A stretch of 64,000 nucleotides of DNA from Pycnopodia helianthoides (lineage: Eukaryota > Echinodermata > Asteroidea > Forcipulatida > Asteriidae), in contig CM063250.1 in the NCBI GenBank assembly GCA_032158295.1, positions 2,549,501-2,613,500 of the forward strand, given 5' to 3'. Below are positions 55,566 through 64,000 of this stretch, piece by piece; position 1 is the stretch's first letter; every line of letters starts with the position of its first letter. The notes under the pieces are model-generated. The model saw only the letters and a list, made by a program, of their open reading frames with translations, was not told the DNA's origin and ran no database searches. A program made the position numbers and the translations under genes.

Positions 55566-57611
55566 TGACCTCTGCCTTTACAACATTACAAGGCAATTCC
55601 TAGTACTTTTTAGGCAGGCAAACATCTGTTTAACTGATGCCAGCATGTGTACACTTCATAGCGCTCAATCTTCATACACAATCAGCACGTCTGTCTTCAC
55701 AATATCATAAATATTAACAAAGACGATACATCCAGACTTAAAATGGACCCTAGACTTAATCCAAAAAGCAGTTGATAAAACTACGCACTTGGCGCCGCCA
55801 TGAACCACAAGATTTGACAGTTTCTTCAAAAGACATGTGTATCATTGGGCCGACCTTTTTTAAAAACACAAGGTCAAAAGAGTCAATGAAAGAAAACTGC
55901 GAGATTACATTTGTGTGAACAGAAATGAGTCCAAAAAACCTTTAAGGTAGTCTAGAGAGTGTAAGGTGTGTCACCCTTGTCACTTCAAGATCTGCAGCTA
56001 AAGTTTATATATATAACAAAAAATCTTGAAAGCTTTTTCCGGTTGTGACTTTATCCGATTTGGAGGTAGAGGCTGTATTATGGAAATTGTTTGAGACACA
56101 CGACGACGACGACGGGTTTAATTTTGTTCAAATACTTCCACAAACACAGGGATGAGAGATTTGTTAAGTACTGATCTGACATCATCCGTCAGTCATTTTT
56201 TATAATCCAGACAAGTCACTGCCCTACTGAGGAGAGGCCAAGCTGGTTATGAATTTTCAGAAAAATGGAGTGAGGGCGTTGACCTTGCCAAAATTGTTTC
56301 GGCTCGCTAGAAGAGCCACTCAAGTCTTAAAAACTTACATGGTGTAAAAGACAATGAAATGACGCATGGGAAATGGGTTTTTGTACCCATAAAGACAAAC
56401 TTACACTCAAAGTTAAATTATTATTTAAAAAAATTCTGAAAGCTCGAATGACGTAAGTTTGAATCACCTGCAACACGTCCTTTTTAAATCCACCTAAACA
56501 TGGGGGGAAAAAAGACTAATAAATACTGAATTTATCCCTAAAACAATGAAGTACATGAACCTCTCGTTACGAATATTGAGAACTTGATAAAGCTTGAACT
56601 CTTCTAAAATCAGACAGTCAACCATACCTTTATGGTGTATTTCTTGAAAACCATAGGACTGGAATAAATTTCCTGTCACAAAAATTCTTCCCTTCATTTC
56701 TGATCCCGACCTAACATTACCCGTCCTCATAGCACACCTTGGAATCATATTATTTACAAATAAAACAATCTCGGTCCGCGAACACGGCCGAAGAGAGGAA
56801 ATTCCATTTGAACTGATCCACCGACCATTGATTTGCGATCATTTCTTGCATTCAACCTGCAATTTCAACGCCAAAACGGGGGTGGGAAGGGTGAGCCGAA
56901 CGGCAAAGACGAAAACGGATTCTGTTTTCTTTCACTCCGTGCTCTTGGTTATGAATAACTGGAGCATGGAAATAGACCAGAAACAGAGGGCTCTGAGCCT
57001 ACACGACGTGGCCCTTGGCGAAATTTGGAAAAAAGGGCAAGTAGGGTAGGGAGTACGTGGGATAATAAGCTTGTGGATGCTCACCACCTGCTAATTAGTC
57101 AACTTTAAATATACATGGTGCAGCCTCGGGTGGTGTTTGTTCCAAGGGATTCACATTTCGAAGAGTTGCTACGACATTCCAGAATGAATTACACTTGATT
57201 TCAAATCTTGGGCCGTTTCAAAAAAGCCTTGAAACACAACGGATATCAAAACATTTTCACTGATGTTCGACAGCTACTTTAAGATAGAAATATACCTATG
57301 AATCCATCCTTAATAACCCCTTGCATCAACAACTGCTGAAAAACAATTTGTCAAGCCAACAATTGCAGTGTCAGTGTCAGTTTTAGTTTAAAGGCTGTGA
57401 TGAATTTGTAGGCGAGGCGAATGGCCAGGGAGTAGGGCTACTACCTCCAGCAAATTAGCCAACTGGGCTGAGTATTTTAACAAAGGCAAGAAATTTCCTG
57501 CCGATTAATGAACAATGAATTAACACTTGTAATTTTGAACTCTACACCTGAACAATTTCTGCGAATCTTGAGTTTTCTCAAAACACATACTTTGAAGATT
57601 GACTAAAATTC
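55566..57611. other. no gene recognised
   Basis: 2 kb without a shared repeat. A slightly GC-richer patch at 56770-57060 holds a 73-codon plus frame that I do not recognise. Confidence 0.45.
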
Positions 57612-58246
57612 TCACCATTTTCAAGAAAGGACGGGCATGTCAAAATGCATTAAACAAGCATTTTGAGATAAGCATTAGAAAAGGTGTTAAACTTCAAACT
57701 GAAAACTCTGCAGCATCAAAACTTTCTTCTACAGTTTAAATGCCCTAATGCGGTTTTTTTCTAAGAGTTAAACCTAAGAGTTAATAATATAAAAAATGAA
57801 TACCAAAACATTGATAAATTAACATAATAATTAGTCAATCATGCCGTCTCTTTGCAAAAACGCAAAATCATGATGACCTACGTTTGTGCACATCTGTAGT
57901 GTATGTTTTTACATGGTGAAGGGCAGGCATGTCACATGATCAAGCACACGCTGACAAGCCTGTCTCTTCAGGAAAAACGCAAACTTGACTTGACCTACAT
58001 GGACCGTCCATTTATTTACAGTGTACTTTGCACATGTTTGGGGATGCCAATCTCTTTGAGAAAATGCAAAATGCAATTACTTAGTTTAATGCAATTACTG
58101 ATTAATGTAATTAAGAAATTAAGTATAGTTTTGATTACGCAGTAATTCAGTATGGCTTACAATCATATTTAAAGTGAAGAAGTAGAAAAAAAACTCAAAC
58201 AGAAAACGTGATATTTGACATGCCCGTCCCTTCCTGAAAACGGTGA
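57612..58246. mobile_element. region bounded by 33-bp inverted repeats
   Basis: Left tcaccattttcaagaaagga continuing cgggcatgtcaaa; right tttgacatgcccgtcccttc continuing ctgaaaacggtga. They are inverted with about four mismatches. Between them, variants of tgcc-tctctttg-aaaa-cgcaaa recur near 57843, 57960 and 58045, so the interior may hold an old tandem repeat. Could be a DNA element or an internal inverted duplication. Confidence 0.5.
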
Positions 58247-58381
58247 TATGTAACGTTTAATTTGTAGAGTTACCTTAAAAGTTCAACAAATATTAAAATA
58301 AAAGAAAATTATTGTGAGTGACTCGTAAGAAGTATTTTTGGCCCAGTAAAATTTCTGAGATACAAAACCTAGTGGTGATCC

Positions 58382-58578
58382 CAGCCCAATTTCATAGAAC
58401 TGCCTAAGCACAAAAAGTAGCTAAGCACAACAAAATTATGCTTTCCAGAAAAGGTCACCAGCCAAAATACCCAGTCACACGTACCATTTTGTGACAGGCA
58501 TCCTGCTCATTTCTGCTAAGCAGAAAAATTGTTAAGCAATATTTTCTGCTCGAAGAAGCTCTATGAAATCGGACTCTG
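58382..58578. mobile_element. CAGGG hAT-like MITE, complete
   Basis: Starts cagcccaatttcatagaact and ends agctctatgaaatcggactctg. Inner agctaagcacaacaaaatta and tgacaggcatcctgctcatt fit the family. The target duplication is unclear. Confidence 0.78.
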
Positions 58579-60121
58579 CATGGATCTGTGGTACAGCCTA
58601 AGATTTGCCAGGATGAGTTACAACCATTCCGAACCTGAAACTGAAAGTTAAACACCCCACCCCTAGAGGCATATCCTAAAATTCACACCACTAAAAGGCA
58701 AAGGTACGTCAACTTGGTAAAGGCTGATCTCAACAACTTGACAAAAGTATCAATAAATAAATCAACAATAACAACAGTTATTAGTATTGTTTGTTTATTC
58801 ATATACAATCTAATCATCTATATCTATATATCAAAACGAATTCTAGACCTTGAGAAGTAATTGCAAACAGCATTTTCCTGAGCTCCAACTAAATTCTACT
58901 TTCTACGACTCTGACTAGTTGCTTTAAATCGATTGAGTGTCTTTGAAGTAGACAATAAAGCCCCAGTGGAAAGGACTGGCTAAAACACATAAAAGGTAGT
59001 TTTTCAAACCGATATCTGCTAAAAACGCAAAAAAATATCTGCACTTAGAATTTATCAACTGTCCTAGCCATTAAATATATATATGGTCCTGGGCTTGTAA
59101 TACAACTCGTTAAACAAGAGTACTTTAGAAGAAGTTATGGTGCTCTGTGCCATACTTCATTACAATCTTTCCATCAATAAATTGTATCAGTGGTGTTTTT
59201 TTTATTAGTGTAGGGGCCTGGAATGTCTAATGGAGTGACTTCAACATGACATTACGAATGAATTATGGTGTTAGGTTTAGACTGATATGGCAAGACTAAG
59301 AATAACTTCTTCTTTTTTCTTCTCATTTTCTTGTTTATAGGCTGAGACAAAAATTGACAAGGTAGTTACACAGTGTCTCTTGGGTGTTGCATGTAGGTAT
59401 CAGGGCCTGCACAATGACACCAGAAGTTTCACGATTCTGAATTGTCATTAAACACCCAAGGACTAGGAAAAAACGAAACAAAAATGTTTAAAGAAAGGCC
59501 ACATTTGTGTGAAGAGAGCAACAACAAGTCAAATTGTTTTAAATAGTCTCCCCGTCCTGCGGTTCTTGCAAGTAAAAGTTCCTCCAACAAAACAGGTTAA
59601 TGTGTGCAGAAGAAGGGTGTATGGCTCAAGGCCCTTCTTCCAGGCTCACAACTTACTTTTCAAAAAGCAATCGAATGGCTCCAGAGAAAAAAATATGGCA
59701 TTACTGTGAAGTTTTTTTATGCTAGAATTATCCCAAAGACAAGTTTTCCCATTCCAGTGCAGACTTTAACCTTCCTATAATGACTTAACGAATGACAGAA
59801 AAACTGATCAATCACGCTCAGTCTTCTTGAAACACAAATTTGCACATTAATTGCTCACGCCCTCCAGTCACTTTTTTCTCGTTATGCCATTCTTTCAGGC
59901 AAGGTCTCAGCCTGGCGGGTACTCAACACAACTTGACAGTGAGTGAGTTTTACTGATTCAATTTGACATCAGTATTCACTAACGTCGTCGAGTTATCACC
60001 TCAAAAAATGCTGTTCCATGTCAAAAAAAAAAAAAAAAAATGTAATTAAGATCTATACTCAGACCGAGAGAGTTGAATGCTTATAAATTTATCAGGTAAT
60101 ATAAATTCTGCCACAAGGTTT
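58579..60121. other. no gene recognised
   Basis: 1.5 kb, AT-rich. A stretch near 59880-59945 has a good acceptor look (tgccattctttcag) and a donor look (acagtgagtg) around 38 bases, without homology. An A run lies at about 60023-60040. Confidence 0.45.
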
Positions 60122-60289
60122 TCAATTTTTAATTATTTTGTGTACTTTCTCCAAAATCAATGCCACGTTAGATGGATCAGCTTTCAAGATGTCCGCCACG
60201 ACCCTTCTCATCCCATCGGTTTTCCTGATTGTTTGGATTAGCTCCGACACGTCTTCCCCTTTAACGGTATAATTAAAACCATTGCGTTC
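60122..60289 (-). other. unrecognised 55-codon minus frame, possible last exon
   Basis: Open from a TGA at 60290-60292 to a TGA at 60122-60124. The residues are coding-like: GEDVSELIQTIRKTDGMRRV, then VADILKADPSNVALILEKVH, an alternation fitting amphipathic helices. There is no ATG near its start, so it would be an exon or fragment. The flanking splice signal is weak (gttaaag before GGGAAG). No family recognised. Confidence 0.25.
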
Positions 60290-60301
60290 TCACCTCTCCC
60301 T

Positions 60302-60522
60302 AGCTCTCTGCGCACATGGGAACGGACTCGGCGATGGAAATATTATCAGCCTTGCTGAACAAAAAATATGGAATTTATTATATCGAGTCCTCGCAAAGTC
60401 GGGTTATGATTTGTGCTGGATGTGATGGATCGTCATCGGTGGAATGCGAAACGTTTACAAATGTTCTGACTGGTCTTATAAATAAACTCAAGTGTTTGAA
60501 CTTGGGTATTTACATTGGATGA
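60302..60522 (+). other. unrecognised plus frame, possible first coding exon
   Basis: A strong acceptor-like tract (ttctcacctctccctag) ends at 60302, and an ATG follows at 60316. The 68-codon frame begins MGTDSAMEILSALLNKKYGI and ends at 60522. It is placed back to back with the minus frame at 60122-60289. No family recognised and no donor seen. Confidence 0.2.
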
Positions 60523-60659
60523 AAATATACAGCGTGACTGTGTAAAAAAAAAACTTCCCCCCCCCCCCCCAAAGAAAAAATCCCTGGGAATTCAGCTCAA
60601 GGATATGGTGGCATAACACTGTTTATAATTTTGTCAGAATCGTTAAACACTAATGTAAA

Positions 60660-61050
60660 ATTTGCATCTGGGATAAAGAATATTATTTGGTTTTACCCTT
60701 ACACAGATGTGAGTAAAGCAATGTATACTCGGTGCTTTCTTGAGTCCTGTGAAAAAAAAATCCACAGGTATATTACTCGGGTGGGATTCGAACCCACGAC
60801 CTTTGCCGTTAAATTGTTACAGTACCCGCTGCTAAAATACAGGAATCAAACTGCCTCTAGCTACCGGGCAATCTTGGTGGTCTAGTTGGTAAGACATCAG
60901 CTCTAGAATGGCAAAGGTTGTGGGTTCGAATCCCACCCGAGTAACATGCCTGTGGATTTTTTTTCCCACAGGACTCAGGGAAAGTATTGAGTAGACAGTG
61001 CTTAACACACATCGGTGTATGGGTAAAACCAAATAATATGTTTTAATACT
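60660..61050. mobile_element. SINE3, head-to-head inverted pair
   Basis: A minus-strand SINE3 (tail atttggttttacccttacac, inverse box B gggtgggattcgaacccac) ends at about 60807. Directly after comes a complete plus-strand SINE3 with leader, box A ggtggtctagttggtaagac, box B gtgggttcgaatcccac and body to atgggtaaaaccaaataata. Arms of about 135 bp pair around a 105-bp spacer. Frames on both strands are artefacts. Confidence 0.85.
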
Positions 61051-62031
61051 TGTAGTTGTGTGACAACTTGTTTTAAACATAAATAGTCTCACCATATTTA
61101 CATAGCAAATGAAAAAGGAATGAAAAGGAGGTGAATTAAACAGCTGCAAAGACTCAGCCTAAATCGTCAAAATGTGCACGTTTACCAAAACAATTTAAAG
61201 CCAAGTTGAGTACATTACACTTTCATATTAGAGTCAGTGAAATCCAATGACATTTAACCAAAAAAAATCTCTCCAAAAAGTACACTTGCTGACTGCCATC
61301 CTGTTTTTAAGGCCAGCAAATTGAGTAGTGCTTATTGAAATTGCGAATAAACATCAGCTCGTATTAATGCACACCTGGAAAAGCCACGTGGAGGGATTTG
61401 TCTTGAGATTCACCTTTATTGCCTGTTCTACGTAAACCTTCAACTGTCTTGACACTAAGGAAAAATGGCCGGATAAACTCGAGATGCCCTCACAAGCTCA
61501 CTGGTGTTTATTCATGTGGCCAGATTGGATTGAACAACTCTTTCCTCCAGCACTTCCCTATGCAAATCAAGACTTTATGCGCACACTTATTAACGACTTT
61601 GGGATGAACGAGTTCAGAATAGTAAAAAAAAAAACAGCAATAAATTCAATGTTTTTAAATTTTTCTTCAGGAGGACTCTGAGTGATCATCCTGTTTATCT
61701 CATCACTTAAAAATAACCACATTAATATCCTTAAATTCCACAGCAGCGTCAATTATATTCGTAGCGGTACACGATAAATGAACTATTAAATCACGCTGGG
61801 TGATCATCATACAGGAACTGGAGCCAACAGATTAATCTTCATTTCAAAACATCCTTCCAAACACTTCCTTCTGGTTTTATCTGAGTTTGGTGGATTCAGA
61901 TCCAGTACATGCCCAGTCCGAGCTACCATTGGAGCAGGTCAGCCAACTGGAGACTTAACAATGTAACTTTTCTAATTTGTACGTATTCCTGTTCATAAAT
62001 GTGACATAATTCCACTGTTAGCCACGCCCAC
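61051..62031. other. no gene recognised
   Basis: Short frames around 61419-61752 show no features. Confidence 0.5.
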
Positions 62032-62053
62032 TTCACACACACACACACACACA
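62032..62053. repeat. (CA)n microsatellite
   Basis: About 11 CA units. Confidence 0.95.
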
Positions 62054-62229
62054 CTGGCTTCACTGATTACCAGAAGCCCATAGGAGTTGCATTGAGCCAG
62101 TTTTTCTTTGATGACTTTTTCCAGAAAAGTTTGTGTCACAAAGACTAAGGTCTTCCCAGAATTCAAAGTTTCTGTCACAAGAAATGCTTTTGAACAACTA
62201 AATGATAGTTTTGGGTAAAAATGTACATG

Positions 62230-62312
62230 CGTATTGTTATTGTTTTTATTAGCGCCATGAGCACGTTTGTGGATTTGTGCGCTTTATAAGTTTTCATTAT
62301 TATTATTAGTAA
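62230..62312 (+). mobile_element. SINE tail fragment
   Basis: tagcgccatgagcacgtttg and gtgcgctttataagttttca are followed by ATT repeats. Confidence 0.6.
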
Positions 62313-63149
62313 TCGAAGTATAGGGCGCCCTCCCTCAGGGGTCAAGAGAAGGTTGCTCATTGGCCAATCCAATGCGCCACGCATACACAGCTCCTGCGCA
62401 CTCCATTCTTTCATCCTTGTTTCACACGAACCTCTCAAGAAGGCGGTGGGATGAGGTCAATCGCACAAGGTCAGTTTTACGGACACGCCCGCACTTTCAC
62501 GATTTGACCTTATAAGTCTGCAGTCACACCTCGAACTCCAAACGTCTCTCTGTGTATTAGTATCCGATGGTTGAGTTACCATCAATGTTTAAAGATCGTG
62601 ATCAATATGGGATACCAAAGAGGGATTCAGGTGATTTACATAGGCTTACGTTACACTATATGCACTAATTCATTTTCTGCTGAGTGCCTGTGTCCTTTTG
62701 ATCTGGGTTCATCCGAATGAGTCTGAGAACGTAAATTTCCATCTGGTTTGTTCAAGATTGATCCTTTTTATGCATTCATTGTGTATAAACAAGGGGCGGC
62801 CGTGGGATGGAAACGGGAGAAATTATAGACCAAGTTCAATAAATATACCTCAGAAAAAAAGCAACGTTGGCGCCAGGGTATAAATAATTGGCGAGTATTT
62901 TTTATGAAATCAAATACCGAGTCTGACGCCTGAAAGGCACACGTCTGCCAAGTTTGTTTGTGTTCACACCAGTTTCTACGATGAATGCAAGCAGCTAAAA
63001 TGTTGCAAACGGGAAACTTCAATTTATCCAGTTACCCCCTTGAGTGAGTGTGCCCATTTTCAAACTAAAAATTGAATAAAATTTACAGGTTGCCATTCTG
63101 CAAGACTTCTCTTTCCCCTTCAGGGCAGAGTATTCAGCTGTGAGTTAAG
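62313..63149. other. no gene recognised
   Basis: Unassigned sequence. Nothing recognised. Confidence 0.5.
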
Positions 63150-63427
63150 CACAAAAGTACTTCCGATTTTATGCCCCGCCCAAAATATATATAACAATTA
63201 AAATTGCGGTTCAAGCATTAATTAAAGTTGAACAGATTAACACAAAAGTACTTCCAATTTTATGCCCCGCCCCCAAAATATATATAACAAATTAAAATTG
63301 CGGTTCAAGCATTAATTAAAGTTGAACAGATTAACACAAAAGTACTTCCAATTTTATGCCCCGCCCCCAAAATATATATAACAAATTAAAATTGCGGTTC
63401 AGCATTAATTAAAGTTGAACAGATTAA
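63150..63427. repeat. tandem repeat, three copies of a 91-94-bp unit
   Basis: cacaaaagtacttccaattt recurs at 63150, 63241 and 63335, and the last copy ends at 63427. Each unit contains tatgccccgcccccaaaata, a short (ta)n and gcggttcaagcattaattaa. Copies 2 and 3 differ by one base; copy 1 lacks three bases. Confidence 0.97.
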
Positions 63428-64000
63428 CACAACTCATCCCAGTTTAAAATTCATCCATTAAACATGATTTGTCTTCTCCTTTTTTTTTTTTTTTTCTTTG
63501 ACAGTTTTTTCTTTGACAGTAATCTAAGAGGCAGAAACTGACAAACTCCACAAAAGATGAAATGCCCAGCGGCAGAACGAAGGGCCCAATTTCTACTCTT
63601 AACCACCTACTTAAGTCCCCCGCACAGAAACGACTGCCATCTCAAGTTTCTTGGCCCGACCGTGGCTTCACACAGAGACCGCGTGCTCCAAGAATTTCAA
63701 GGTTCCTCTTGTAACTTCTCAATTTGATTCCCATTTGACACGCATCAACATTAGAGTACGCTTTTCCTTTTGACTCCTATTTGTCTTTCAATCAAGTTTA
63801 GAATTAAACGAAGGGAGCATTGACTGTCTGTTTGGGGCAATTTTGTTAACACTGTGTTCACATGTAGCACGCGTATCCTAGCAACTACATCAAGACTTTA
63901 CATTATCCCTAATCATCAGTCATACCTAAACCATTCCTCAAACTTTCTTAACTCTCTGGGAAGCATATACAACCGCAAGCTGCTTTATTTTGGGGGCTAA
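63428..64000. other. no gene recognised
   Basis: A T run lies at about 63479-63496. The rest is unassigned. Confidence 0.5.

Noticed and set aside
59880..59945. 38-base microexon between good acceptor and donor look-alikes
   Set aside because: Splice-like motifs of this quality occur by chance, and no homology or frame continuity supports it.
60885..60960. Possible tRNA-Glu-like gene (plus strand)
   Set aside because: The T-arm is perfect and part of the acceptor pairs, but no anticodon stem forms and the sequence belongs to SINE3.

Overview
This window reads as non-coding nuclear DNA of a marine invertebrate. The evidence is an AT-rich background, no long reading frames, no operons or ribosome-binding sites, many tRNA-derived SINEs, several families of short inverted-repeat DNA transposons (MITEs), and the decayed C-terminus of a LINE. 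An echinoderm, perhaps a sea star, is my best guess from the look of the repeats; nothing here proves it. No intact protein-coding gene, rRNA or functional tRNA could be supported. Most reading frames on both strands lie in repeats or random sequence. The window is probably intergenic or the inside of a large intron.

Layout. 1-8.4 kb: scattered SINEs (tRNA-Lys-like SINE1, tRNA-Leu-like SINE2), a CAGGG hAT-like MITE, a TTAA-flanked MITE and an inverted SINE1 pair. 8.39-9.86 kb: a young seven-copy tandem array of about 213 bp. 9.9-19.9 kb: SINEs, two abutting TTAA MITEs, a 15-bp minisatellite and a GC-rich 159-bp tandem duplication. 19.9-21 kb: an element of about 1 kb bounded by 65-bp inverted repeats. 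23.8-25.4 kb: SINE3 and the LINE remnant. 26.3-30.0 kb: more TTAA MITEs. 30.2-35.9 kb: an ancient satellite of about 65 bp with a second copy 4.2 kb away, a 16-bp minisatellite and further MITEs. 36-45 kb: SINEs, gccgtagcc-type elements, an element with a hammerhead-like fold and several MITEs. 45.2-46.0 kb: a SINE2 broken by two different MITEs. 48-51.7 kb: a hAT-like MITE with an exact 8-bp target duplication, a Penelope-like fragment with hammerhead-like motifs, and a piggyBac-like TTAA MITE. 53.45-54.5 kb: a SINE1 split by a 628-bp pure-purine tract. 55-61 kb: SINE3 copies, including a long head-to-head inverted pair. 63.15-63.43 kb: a three-copy tandem repeat.

Families named here. SINE1: tRNA-Lys-like head, 3' end matching gtttcccttgtggtt. 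SINE2: tRNA-Leu(CAA)-like head, body of about 400 bp, (ATT)n tail. SINE3: tRNA-Glu-like head. TTAA-MITEs: TTAA at both ends, terminal inverted repeats (TIRs) starting AAAGG. CAGGG-MITE: hAT-like. Family E: MITE with CCAGGCCTG ends. Family F: about 200 bp with the motif gagatacaacgttt. Family G: carries gacgtttcgaccc. Family H: carries gccgtagccgcc. These names are local; a repeat-library search is needed to link them to published families.

Possible coding DNA is limited to four short GC-elevated islands (around 18.2, 21.5, 46.5-47.2 and 60.1-60.5 kb), each low confidence.
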